The notes beneath the pieces are model-generated. The model saw only the letters and a list, made by a program, of their open reading frames with translations. It did no database searches and was not told the origin of the DNA. This document shows, in pieces, positions 1-11,237 of a stretch of DNA of 64,000 nucleotides (positions within the stretch are counted from its first letter, which is position 1; each line of letters starts with the position of its first letter). A program made the position numbers and the translations under genes. The DNA is from Mimachlamys varia (lineage: Eukaryota; Mollusca; Bivalvia; Pectinida; Pectinidae), in assembly GCA_947623455.1 (NCBI GenBank), contig OX392527.1:65609115-65673114 (forward strand), read 5' to 3'.

Positions 1-476
1 TGCACACAGTGGTATGATTTGTCGGGATATACATGTACTTTTAAGGGATATGGTTTACAATACACAATAATACATTGCACTTTACTGTTTCCCTGATGGA
101 TCAAAATGACTGGCTTCCAGCATCAGCTGTAAGTAAATTGTGTGTCATTTCTAGGAACATCTGTCTCAGGTCTAATTTTAGAAGAGGATGATTCACTACT
201 AGCACAGATACAACTTTGTTTTCTCCCATTATTCAACATGTGTTTCGAATTTCACCTTGAATGTACAGGCAGACTGGGGTACAAACGTCCAACTTCCATA
301 ATTTACACAGACGTTCTAGCAAACTGCATGAGCTACGTAATCTCTGGAGTTAGCCTTAAACTTAATGTGCTTTTGGTTCTGTCCTCAGACCGAGACATAA
401 TCTTAAACAATGATTTGTTACTATACCCTGGTTGATGCTGAGCATCTGAAGCAGGGAGTGAAATGACTGGTTGACT
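1..476. other. Left flank, no supported gene
   Basis: Single-copy AT-rich sequence ahead of the first array. A frame is open on the plus strand from about 133 to 435 and a 3' splice-like TTTCTAG lies near 152-158, but I recognise no domain and no convincing donor, so no gene is called. Confidence 0.5.
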
Positions 477-3400
477 CATTGTCAGTATAATGGGACTGGG
501 TTGGGTGTTCTGCTGGTTCTCCCATTGTCAGTATAATGGGACTGGGTTGGGTGTTCTGCTGGTTCTCCCATTGTAAGTATAATGGGACTGGGTTGGGTGT
601 TCTGCTGGTTCTCCCATTGTCAGTATAATGGGACCGGGTGGGGTGTTCTGCTGGTTCTCCCATTGTCAGTATAATGGGACTGGGTTGGGTGTTCTGCTGG
701 TTCTCCCATTGTCAGTATAATGGGACTGGGTTGGGTGTTCTGCTGGTTCTCCCATTGTCAGTATAATGGGACTGGGTTGGGTGTTCTGCTGGTTCTCCCA
801 TTGTCAGTATAATGGGACTGGGTTGGGTGTTCTGCTGGTTCTCCCATTGTCAGTATAATGGGACTGGGTTGGGTGTTCTGCTGGTTCTCCCATTGTCAGT
901 ATAATGGGACTGGGTTGGGTGTTCTGCTGGTTCTCCCATTGTCAGTATAATGGGACTGGGTTGGGTGTTCTGCTGGTTCTCCCATTGTCAGTATAATGGG
1001 ACTGGGTTGGGTGTTCTGCTGGTTCTCCCATTGTCAGTATAATAGGACTGGGTTGGGTGTTCTGCTGGTTCTCCCATTGTCAGTATAATGGGACTGGGTT
1101 GGGTGTTCTGCTGGTTCTCCCATTGTCAGTATAATGGGACTGGGTTGGGTGTTCTGCTGGTTCTCCCATTGTCAGTATAATGGGACTGGGTTGGGTGTTC
1201 TGCTGGTTCTCCCATTGTCAGTATAATGGGACTGGGTTGGGTGTTCTGCTGGTTCTCCCATTGTCAGTATAATGGGACCGAGTTGGGTGTTCTGCTGGTT
1301 CTCCCATTGTCAGTATAATGGGACCGGGTTGGGTGTTCTGCTGGTTCTCCCATTGTCAGTATAATGGGACTGGGTTGGGTGTTCTGCTGGTTCTCCCATT
1401 GTCAGTATAATGTGACTGGGTTGGGTGTTCTGCTGGTTCTCCCATTGTCAGTATAATGAGACCGTGTGGGTGTTCTGCTGGTTCTCCCATTGTCAGTATA
1501 ATGAGACCGTGTGGGTGTTCTGCTGGTTCTCCCATTGTCAGTATAATGAGACCGTGTGGGTGTTCTGCTGGTTCTCCCATTGTCAGTATAATGGGACTGG
1601 GTTGGGTGTTCTGCTGGTTCTCCCATTGTCGTATAATGGGACTGGGTTGGGTGTTCTGCTGGTTCTCCCATTGTCAGTATAATGGGACTGGGTTGGTTGT
1701 TCTGCTGGTTCTCCCATTGTCAGTATAATGGGACTGGGTTGGGTGTTCTGCTGGTTCTCCCATTGTCAGTATAATGGGACTGGGTTCTGCTGGTTCTCCC
1801 ATTGTCAGTATAATGGGACTGGGTTCTGCTGGTTCTCCCATTGTCAGTATAATGGGACTGGGTTGGGTGTTCTGCTGGTTCTCCCATTGTCAGTATAATA
1901 GGACTGGGTTGGGTGTTCTGCTGGTTCTCCCATTGTCAGTATAATAGGACTGGGTTGGGTGTTCTGCTGGTTCTCCCATTGTCAGTATAATGGGACTGGG
2001 TTGGGTGTTCTGCTGGTTCTCCCATTGTCAGTATAATGGGACTGGGTTCTGCTGGTTCTCCCATTGTCAGTATAATGGGACTGGGTTCTGCTGGTTCTCC
2101 CATTGTCAGTATAATGGGACTGGGTTGGGTGTTCTGCTGGTTCTCCCATTGTAAGTATAATGGGACTGGGTTGGGTGTTCTGCTGGTTCTCCCATTGTCA
2201 GTATAATGGGACTGGGTTGGGTGTTCTGCTGGTTCTCCCATTGTCAGTATAATAGGACTGGGTTGGGTGTTCTGCTGGTTCTCCCATTGTCAGTATAATG
2301 AGACCGTGTGGGTGTTCTGCTGGTTCTCCCATTGTCAGTATAATGAGACCGTGTGGGTGTTCTGCTGGTTCTCCCATTGTCAGTATAATGAAACCGTGTG
2401 GGTGTTCTGCTGGTTCTCCCATTGTCAGTATAATGAGACCGTGTGGGGTGTTCTGCCTGTTCTCCCATTGTCAGTATAATGGGACTGGGTTGGGTGTTCT
2501 GCTGGTTCTCCCATTGTCAGTATAATGGGACTGGGTTGGGTGTTCTGCTGGTTCTCCCATTGTCAGTATAATGGGACTGGGTTGGGTGTTCTGCTGGTTC
2601 TCCCATTGTCAGTATAATGTGACCGGGTGTTCTGCTGGGAGCCTTGGGCAGTATAATGTGACCGGGTTGGGTGTTCTGCTGGTTCTCCCATTGTCAGTAT
2701 AATGGGACCGTGTGGGGTGTTCTGCTGGTTCTCCCATTGTCAGTATAATGGGACCGTGTGGGGTGTTCTGCTGGTTCTCCCATTGTCAGTATAATGAGAC
2801 CGTGTGGGTGTTCTGCTGGTTCTCCCATTGTCAGTATAATGGGACCGGGTTGGGTGTTCTGCTGGTTCTCCCATTGTCAGTATAATGGGACTGGGTTGGG
2901 TGTTCTGCTGGTTCTCCCATTGTCAGTATAATGGGACTGGGTTGGGTGTTCTGCTGGTTCTCCCATTGTCAGTATAATGGGACTGGGTTGGGTGTTCTGC
3001 TGGTTCTCCCATTGTCAGTATAATGGGACTGGGTTGGGTGTTCTGCTGGTTCTCCCATTGTAAGTATAATGGGACTGGGTTGGGTGTTCTGCTGGTTCTC
3101 CCATTGTCAGTATAATGGGACTGGGTTGGGTGTTCTGCTGGTTCTCCCATTGTCAGTATAATAGGACTGGGTTGGGTGTTCTGCTGGTTCTCCCATTGTC
3201 AGTATAATGAGACCGTGTGGGTGTTCTGCTGGTTCTCCCATTGTCAGTATAATGAGACCGTGTGGGTGTTCTGCTGGTTCTCCCATTGTCAGTATAATGA
3301 AACCGTGTGGGTGTTCTGCTGGTTCTCCCATTGTCAGTATAATGAGACCGTGTGGGGTGTTCTGCTGGTTCTCCCATTGTCAGTATAATGGGACTGGGTT

Positions 3401-4160
3401 GGGTGTTCTGCTGGTTCTCCCATTGTCAGTATAATGGGACTGGGTTGGGTGTTCTGCTGGTTCTCCCATTGTCAGTATAATGGGACTGGGTTGGGTGTTC
3501 TGCTGGTTCTCCCATTGTCAGTATAATGTGACCGGGTGTTCTGCTGGGAGCCTTGGGCAGTATAATGTGACCGGGTTGGGTGTTCTGCTGGTTCTCCCAT
3601 TGTCAGTATAATGGGACCGTGTGGGGTGTTCTGCTGGTTCTCCCATTGTCAGTATAATGGGACCGTGTGGGGTGTTCTGCTGGTTCTCCCATTGTCAGTA
3701 TAATGAGACCGTGTGGGTGTTCTGCTGGTTCTCCCATTGTCAGTATAATGGGACCGGGTTGGGTGTTCTGCTGGTTCTCCCATTGTCAGTATAATGGGAC
3801 TGGGTTGGGTGTTCTGCTGGTTCTCCCATTGTCAGTATAATGGGACTGGGTTGGGTGTTCTGCTGGTTCTCCCATTGTCAGTATAATGGGACTGGGTTGG
3901 GTGTTCTGCTGGTTCTCCCATTGTCAGTATAATGGGACTGGGTTGGGTGTTCTGCTGGTTCTCCCATTGTCAGTATAATGGGACTGGGTTGGGTGTTCTG
4001 CTGGTTCTCCCATTGTCAGTATAATGGGACTGGGTTGGGTGTTCTGCTGGTTCTCCCATTGTCAGTATAATGGGACTGGGTTGGGTGTTCTGCTGGTTCT
4101 CCCATTGTCAGTATAATGGGACTGGGTTGGGTGTTCTGCTGGGAGCCTTGGGCAGTATAC
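477..4160. repeat. 46-bp minisatellite, about 80 copies
   Basis: The unit starts ATTGTCAGTATAATGGGACT, continues GGGTTGGGTGTTCTGCTGG and ends TTCTCCC (46 bp). Variants include GAGACCGTGT for GGGACTGGGT and a shortened unit lacking GGGTGT. Most copies are near identical, so the array is young or homogenised. A block of about 909 bp is present twice (about 2150-3059 and 3060-3968). The array's right-flank sequence GGGAGCCTTGGGCAGTATA (4141-4159) appears in part inside the array near 2637 and 3546. Open frames on both strands here are by-products of the repeat. Confidence 0.97.
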
Positions 4161-4287
4161 TTCATTGTGGTAGCACTTTAAATTGGCAAAAGATCCAGAC
4201 TATTGCAAGAAGGCTAACACGAACATACCGCTGCCTCCCAAATACACACACACTCAACACACACATCCACATCGTATACACCGAGAG

Positions 4288-4350
4288 GCCATCCTTAAAT
4301 GACCCTGACTGCTAATAGGATGTCAAAACAATAAAACCAAACCAAGCAAC
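4288..4350 (+). mobile_element. SINE 3'-end fragment
   Basis: The sequence CCTTAAATGACCCTGACTGC followed by TAATAGGATGTCAAAACAAT and AAAACCAAACC matches the 3' part of the SINE at 35527-35766 and four other pieces in this window. Only the tail is clear; the sequence from 4160 to 4287, with its CA-rich stretch, may be a diverged body of the same or a related element. Confidence 0.65.
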
Positions 4351-4492
4351 ACCCCAACCCCCTCAACCTTTTTCAAATGCCCAAGTTTATAATTGCCATT
4401 AGACAATAATAAATAGAATATGACATGGCCATTTCTATATCAGGCCTTGTATCAAACCATCGGCAGCTTTGTTTATGTCACTTTTTGTTATA

Positions 4493-4592
4493 CCCCCCCC
4501 CCCCCCCCCCGCAACGAAGTTAGGGGGGGTATACTGGAATCAGCTTGTCTGTCCGTCTGTCCGTCCGTCCGTCCGTCCGTCCGTCTGTCCGT
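4493..4592. repeat. Poly-C/poly-G hairpin and CCGT microsatellite
   Basis: Eighteen Cs (4493-4510) preceded by TTATA are followed, after GCAACGAAGTTA, by seven Gs (4523-4529) and TATAC, so TATACCCCCC can pair with GGGGGGTATA. A (CCGT)n/(CTGT)n tract follows to 4592. From memory this start is common at the head of dispersed molluscan repeats. Confidence 0.85.
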
Positions 4593-4594
4593 AG

Positions 4595-5381
4595 AAAAAT
4601 GTTGTCCGGACAACTCCTCCTAAACTACTGGATCGATTTCAATAAAACTTGGCAGTATTGTTGGGGACCATGTGTAGATGTGCATGCAGGGTTTCGTTTG
4701 TCAAAATTTTGGTTGCCATGGTAACCAGGTCACTATACACAGGTTTCCATAATAAAATGTTGTCCGGACAACTCCTCCTAAACTACTGGATCGATTTCAA
4801 TAAAACTTGGCAGTATTGTTGGGGACCATGTGTAGATGTGCATGCAGAGTTTCGTTTGTCAAAATTTTGGTTGCCATGGTAACCAGGTCACTATACACAG
4901 GTTTCCATAATAAAATGTTGTCCGGACAACTCCTCCTAAACTACTGGATCGATTTCAATAAAACTTGGCAGTATTGTTGGGGACCATGTGTAGATGTGCA
5001 TGCAGAGTTTCGTTTGTCAAAATTGTGGTTGCCATGGTAACCAGGTCACTATACACAGGTTTCCGTAATAACGTGTTGTCCGGACAACTTCCTATAAACC
5101 ACTGGATCGAGTTTAATGAAACTTGGCAGTATTGTTGGGGACCATGTGTAGATGTGCATGCAGAGTTTTGTTTGTCAAAATTTTGGTTGCCATGGTAACC
5201 AGGTCACTATACACAGGTTTCCATTATAATGTGTTGTCCGGACAACTCCTCCTAAACTACTGGATCAATTTCAGTGAAACTTGGCAGTATTGTTGGGGAC
5301 CATGTATAGATTTGCATACAGGGTTTCGTTTGTCAAAATTTTGGTTGCCATGGTAATGAGTTGACTATACACAGGTTTCCG
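4595..5381 (+). repeat. 158-bp tandem repeat, 5 copies
   Basis: The perfect palindrome TTGTCCGGACAA recurs at 4602, 4760, 4918, 5076 and 5234, exactly 158 bp apart. The first three units are nearly identical; the last two are more diverged. Each unit also has GTTGCCATGGTAAC (4712, 4870, 5028, 5186; the copy at 5344 ends in T), which fits the RFX X-box consensus. The 77-codon frames that recur every 158 bp are repeat by-products. Confidence 0.95.
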
Positions 5382-5389
5382 GAAAAACA

Positions 5390-6453
5390 CCAGAAGTCAG
5401 TCCAGTGGTATCTTGGAAGATCAAACATCCACGCCAATCTCAACTGTGGAATCTCAGGTGCGACTTGGAAGATACTCCAAGATTACTGCAAAAAGAGTGC
5501 AGTTTCCTTTATCTCTAGCTTGGGCAGTCACCATTCACAAAGAGCAGGGTAAAACAGAAGACACACTGGTTGTTTCATGCAAAGGAACTTTTCATGCTGG
5601 CCAGTTCTACACAGCAATTAGTCGGACTAAGAATCTATCTGGCCTGTATGTCTTGGGAGATGTTACACCCAACAAAGTCAAAGTTAATACTAGAGCCCTT
5701 GAAGAGATAAAAAGAATGAAGCAGTCATCACCTTTCATTTCACTTACGAAAAACTCAATTCAACTTGGGATCACCTTTGACACTCATATTAAGATTCAGT
5801 TTCTTAATATCAACTCTCTCAGAGCTCATCACACGTCATTACTCAAAGATGATGTTGTTTCACAGTCACAGCTCACATGTCTTGTAGAAACATGGCTCAA
5901 GTCTAACGATGCCATAGAAGATCACAAAGGCTACAGTAGCATCCGCAATGATGGTCCTCTACGTCTGTGACGACAGAGTGGTGGCCTCCTCACACATATC
6001 CACGAAGGTCTAATTGTTGTGCAGCAGCGTCATACACACGCAATACCAACTGAGCATCAGATTATTGTCCTCTCTCCACGAGCAGACTTGTCTGTGCGTT
6101 TCTGTTTACTGGTTTTATACCATAATCCTCAGGTCACTGCCGGACAGTTTTTACCTCAGCTGGAACAGATTATCTCAGTCCTGCCTTTAGGTATTCCCAC
6201 TTTTGTAACAGGAGATTTCAACATTGATCTTTCAAAGCAAACTCCTGCTTCAAATAAACTTACCAAGTTGCTTCGCTACTATGGATTTCAGCCATGTATA
6301 AGTCTACCAACACATCGTAGAGGAGGACTGCTGGACCAAATCTACATCAACTTTCCTATGAGGGGTGTCCTGGCCGATATTCTTCCAAAGCACTACTCGG
6401 ACCATTTTCTCATATCACTGGCTTTCCCATGGGCTAATTTACACCACTATTAA
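5390..6453 (+). pseudogene. Helentron Pif1-like helicase C-terminus plus endonuclease domain, 5'-truncated and with a stop
   Basis: The product would belong to a rolling-circle transposase-helicase acting on transposon DNA in the nucleus. The first part (about 5470-5680) reads FPLSLAWAVTIHKEQG, then GQFYTAISR and GLYVLG, which matches the last helicase motifs of the Pif1/RecD family (HKxQG; GQxYxAxSR). From about 5780 it continues FLNINSL, LVETWL, then after a break GDFNID (about 6210), LDQIY (about 6340) and YSDHFLI (about 6390), the motifs of an endonuclease/exonuclease/phosphatase fold. A TGA at 5968-5970 interrupts the frame; the two halves lie in the same frame, consistent with a single point change. 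The N-terminal Rep domain and most of the helicase are missing; the 158-bp array stands directly upstream. It cannot be functional as it stands. The endonuclease part alone could suggest a LINE, but the joined helicase makes Helentron the better call. Confidence 0.8.
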
Positions 6454-6743
6454 TATAAACGTAAGATGCATTGTATTGAAACAATCAGCATCATAAATTT
6501 TCTTATTAATATGTATATCACCTTTCTTTATTCATTCAGTGAGTTTCACAAGTTGAAACATACATATGCATCCACATTGTTGATATGAAATCTACACTGT
6601 AATGTATGTAAGACCAAAGGTGCCTTCTTTGTTTTTGTTTTTTAGATATGCGGTGATACATAGTAATATAAAATAATACATTATATAATGCATGTTATAT
6701 ACAACTTGTACTACATCATGTTTTTTTCAAAAACATGTCAGAC

Positions 6744-6778
6744 ACCTCTAATAAGAGGTAGCGGGGGGGGGGTATTAG
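6744..6778. other. Candidate Helentron 3' terminus (hairpin plus G tract)
   Basis: ACCTCT, loop AATA, AGAGGT forms a 6-bp stem (6744-6759), followed within four bases by ten Gs (6763-6772) and TATTAG. Helitron-class elements are known for a short hairpin close to the 3' end. The assignment is inference. Confidence 0.4.
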
Positions 6779-9700
6779 TCAGCCATCGGCTTACAGTTCT
6801 AGTTTCTATTAAATAATCAAATTGTAGTATACTTGGTACGAGAGATTCCATAACTATCCCGCCCATTTCAACTTCAACATTTGTCCTATCCATTTTTGAT
6901 TGTGACGTCATAAACGTCGTGTGACGTTGTGGCATATTCGGCCCGCTCAGCAGGGAGCTGATACAGTGTATTCATCCCGCTTAGTTAAGTATTGCCGATA
7001 TCAGACCGGGAACCGGATTACTGATATGTACTATAATCCTATGTATGTATCAAGTATACAAGTCACCTGTATTTTATAGTTAGTATATAATAAAGGCAAT
7101 GACTTTATAATGATGCATATAATATTATGAATCATTGTTTAAGTTCATTTGGGTTCATTGCTAAGTCAATTTCATGACTTAGAGTCTTAATTAATTTGTC
7201 CCAGTATGCTCCAATTTGATATTCCTGATTTTTTATTGCCCATGGCGCTTATTGTGTTTAATATGGTAACTTAAATTCAAGAATATATGTAACTATACTA
7301 CAGGGTTTATAAATCAAATACAAGGTAAATGAATTAATGTGCCAGGTGTTGAGAACCTGAAGCCATCTGATGTCTATGTTATAATAAGCTAGCATCAGTA
7401 CTACATTTGATCTCAGACATCAACTATTACACAGATTGTACGCCCACTATTACACAGATTTTCCAGGCTCACAAATCAGTCCACCAGAATTACAGGGTAT
7501 TAAAAACTTAATAATGTACCTTTTTATGTTAAACAGCTTTTCTGAGGATCATCCCCCCCCCCCCCCCCCCCAAGCACTCAAAGGCCTTATATATAAAAGA
7601 TACATTAAACACTTCCTTGATGATGTCAAAATATTTGTATATTTGTAAAAGCTATCACTGTTTGTCAGATATGAGAATTACCCATGACGGACACATTTTA
7701 CATTCATATTTAGATATTGTCAAACACTAAAAATTTTAGATCAGGTGTCAGAATCTCATTGCTGATTATATACTATCTGAGGCCAATGAACATCAGCTTT
7801 CTTCAGCATCTGGAAATACATCCTGATGTTCATTGTGAAGGAAATCTTTGTTATTGCAGTTACAGATGTTTCAGGGTATTTTTCCTTTGGACTGACAACT
7901 GATACAGGTATGATATTGCTATTTCTTTGACAGGTGTTTCAGGGTTTATAATCATATATATATACAAGTCCAACTATTGTGCTAATTATAGGTTTTGTGT
8001 CAGCGGTACTGGTAAATTTTACATATTTACTCTAAAAACACAGTATATTATAATACTTCAAACAAGAAATTGTATATATTTGCCTTTCGGCTAGTATATT
8101 TATTTATGTGACACTCGATCCAAACAGAAAAATACAAAAATTGTCATTAAAACAAATGATTCAGATGCATCACTGTTCGGACTCTCTATATTTTCTTAGA
8201 TTCAAAATGGCAACCTCTAATTTATGCAAAAATATTCATATTTCTACACTTTGAAATCTGATACAGCTAGATTGAATTAAAGGGAGATAATTAAGAATTA
8301 AGAAAACCACAAACAAGTCAGTTTAAAAAATGTTTCAAAGGTAGGATTAAAGAATAATTCAATCTCAATCAAAACAATGTACTCCTTATGACTGACCTCA
8401 AGATAGGTTTCTGTTTCCTGTTTCAGGCATTTGGTAATGATAGCATTGAGTTGGCTCTGGTATGCATATTTGATAACAGAGTAATGGTATATATCAGGTT
8501 CTATTGTACATACTTTGTTCTATATATGCTGATTATGTCAGTTCTCATCATCATCAGTGTGTCTGGTATGTGTGTTATTTTGAAGTATGTATTCATGTTT
8601 GTTAAATCATTGATACCTGATTAGCGCCCAGATTATTTACCAAACTACTATAACGTTATAACCCTAAACACAAGAGAGTTCTAATATAGGTTTTCATACA
8701 GACAGTTACCTCCCCTTAGTTTCATTTTGTATACAGTAGCTGTTTGAAGCTTGACCAGGTCAGGGTTAACACTGATGCTTTGTTGAAGCTCAAAGGGTAA
8801 GAGAGGTTTTTAGTGGGGCCATTACCCTCTTGTTTATGAATGTTCAAGATCAAATGAGTTAAATTCATTCACCTTTCTATTTCAAGAAGGAATTCACAAA
8901 TCGGAGATTCAGCCCTGTTTAAATCCTGTCTCCAAATCTTTGTATACATTAAGCTTACTAATGTAGATTAATGTTTGTTAAATCAATCTTTATTATATTA
9001 TTTTTCAATAAAGTTCCTGGACATTTGTTTTCTTTTAGAACCAAGTTTTGAAAGAAAACTGAATTCTCATCAAACTGTCAGCAAAACTTGCAATACATTG
9101 ATACAGAGGGGTATATCATTGATGCCATCGCCTCAGGTTAAAGATTCAGAAAAGATATAAATCTGAAGATGAGTAAGACTTTCAGTAGGAAGTTCTCTGA
9201 CATCTCCATCCTGAGAACCCACACTTAGTAGAAAGCATTAAATCCATTAACTTGTGTCATACCTTTGACATATAAGGTATGGTAAAAGATAGGGGTCCAT
9301 ATATTTCTAACTTGTTTAGATTTATGCCTGCATACAACATGTTTTCATCAGGGATCCAGGTATTTCTAAGATATTTTAAAAGACATTATTACAAATATTT
9401 AAGAAACTGCAATGTTTTAAAGTTACAATCGCTATTAAAAGATGTGGTATTTGCTGTGACAAAGATATATTGTGCTATGTATGAAAACATTTCTTGCTAA
9501 TTTTTCCTCTAGGAATTTCAGTCTTAAAGCTTTCTTTATAAAACTCGATTAAGATTATTCGTTTTAACAAAATTGCCAATGTGTTTATTGATTTCCAAAT
9601 ATTTTCTGTCACTGTGAGTGGATTTTAATTTTGAAAATAGCACCCCGAGTTTGTACATCATGTAACTTTCCCCCGTGCATTGTAAACTCTACAGAACCTG

Positions 9701-10137
9701 CTGAGTAAGGACTATCAAGTCTATATCAGTGTTGGAGGTGTAGATAAATTTCCATTTAGTGAATTAGATAAAGGACTCTTCCCAAAGATTTTTTTTTCTA
9801 ATACTAATTGATAATCTGATAAAGACATGAATATAATATCTATTTCTCATAACAGAATAATTGTTGTCATGGTTGCCTGTATTGTTGTCATGGCTACCCT
9901 TTTTCCATTGTCATGGTAAATTACCTCAGAACCATTTTAACAGCTTACCTGCATAGCAATTAACCTTAAGATAGATACATAAAGAACTAAATGCCTTGTA
10001 CATTAATAAGTTCATCTGATATTACAAAACTATAAAAGACCCTATAAAATATCCACATAAACAGAATATGGCTGTCATGATCAGCTGCTGGTTTTAATGA
10101 TACACAGTGTATCATATTGAATTTAAAGAACAACAGC
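6779..10137. other. Long AT-rich stretch without a recognisable gene
   Basis: I see no supported gene, SINE or RNA. It contains a run of 20 Cs (7553-7572). Several 60-80-codon open frames are of the length expected by chance in AT-rich DNA. Near 9860-9915 the string TTGTCATGG occurs three times, a trace of a short repeat. Confidence 0.6.
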
Positions 10138-10318
10138 TGATAGACAAAACCAATACCCAGAGCATGACAGAAAAAGCCAACACCCAGAGAAAAAACCAAA
10201 ACGCAGAGCATAACAGACAAAACCAACACCAAGAGCATAACAGACAAAACCGACACCCAGAGCATGACAGACAAAACCAACAGCCAGAGACAATCCAACA
10301 CCCAGAGACAAAACCAAT
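10138..10318. repeat. 27-bp minisatellite, about 7 degenerate copies
   Basis: The unit is ACAGACAAAACCAACACCCA plus GAGCATG, with substitutions and shortened copies at both ends. It gives open frames on both strands because 27 is a multiple of three; I do not take them as genes. Confidence 0.9.
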
Positions 10319-10575
10319 ATCCAAATTAATTCTCACAGCATTGTCATTTCAAATAAATAACAGATGTTTTTAGGCTATTTAATTTGAATCAAATCATGTC
10401 TCCAATCCTCTTGTCTTTTCTGTGTTTTTCCTTCTCTACCACCAATAATGCTATAAAAAAAACAAATTCTAAAATTGTGCTAATTAAGTTTGTCACCTCA
10501 GATCCCAATTTAAATTGGGCTTAGGATCATGCTTGTAAATATATCATATAGAAAACAGAACTACCATTGAAAAAA

Positions 10576-10662
10576 ATCCCGAGTTTGGGATGGTGACCTC
10601 GACCTTACACGAAACCAAACTCCATCAGCCTTATTTGGTAAGTGCACCAACCACTGCACCTC
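10576..10662 (-). mobile_element. Probable tRNA-derived SINE head
   Basis: On the minus strand GTGCAGTGGTTGGTGCAC (A-box-like, about 10643-10659) is followed 40-50 bases later by AAGGTCGAGGTCACC (B-box-like, about 10592-10606). Spacing and order fit a decayed tRNA-derived SINE promoter. I cannot see the end of the element. Confidence 0.4.
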
Positions 10663-11237
10663 CAGAAAACTGATATAATACAACTGTACCAACTTGTCCA
10701 ATGAAGGCTTTTAATACTCAATTGAATGACTTAATAGTCCTGCGTCTACAGCACAAATGGTGGAATCAGCTGGAGAGAGTCTATCCCTGTTCAGACAATC
10801 TAATAGCCTAGTGTGAGACATGAATTTCACATCCCTGTAGAGCAGTTTATTATTAAATACTTGATAAAGCTATAAAGGGACCTGAGATTGAGGACCATGT
10901 TTGTGCTAGTGATCTCTTTATACCGATTTGACAGTAATATATGTCAAGATTTGTAGTATAATGTCATCAAAACTCAGAAATCACAAAAATGTTCATACAC
11001 TCAGCATTTAAAAGAGATGTAAGTTGGTGGGAAATTTTTCAGAAGTTAGTGGTGTGAAAAAGCAATATCTATAATATCTATGAACTTCACACCTAATTTA
11101 TTGGACCCTATTGCATGCATAAGGAATACTGTTGAACTTCATTATCTGAAGCTCATATAACTTTAAAACCACGTTTAATTCGAAGTATTTCGTTGATCAT
11201 CTGCCACACTTCACCCTGATGATTCCATCTCACTTAA
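10663..11237. other. Spacer, nothing recognised
   Basis: AT-rich sequence with no open frame of note and no repeat that I can see. Confidence 0.5.

Larger units (their letters stand above)
4485..6775 (+). mobile_element. Degenerate Helentron/pearl-like rolling-circle transposon
   Basis: Three parts in order suggest one element: a poly-C/poly-G hairpin with a CCGT-rich tract (4493-4592), five 158-bp tandem units (4595-5381), and the 3' part of a reading frame joining a Pif1-type helicase C-terminus to an endonuclease domain (5390-6453). Helitrons of the Helentron class are known to carry a helicase plus an endonuclease related to that of LINEs. Bivalve pearl-type elements are known for internal tandem repeats of about 160 bp. 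A small hairpin followed by ten Gs and TATTAG at 6744-6778 is a candidate 3' end, roughly inverted to TTATACCCCC at the left. The exact termini are inferred. Confidence 0.65.

Noticed and set aside
133..435. Possible exon at the left edge, about 97 codons open after a TTTCTAG acceptor
   Set aside because: No domain, no clear donor, and no ATG start; a frame of this length is possible by chance.
477..4160. CRISPR array or bacterial promoter (TATAAT in each unit)
   Set aside because: There are no unique spacers between repeats, and the sequence context is animal; TATAAT is just part of the 46-bp unit.
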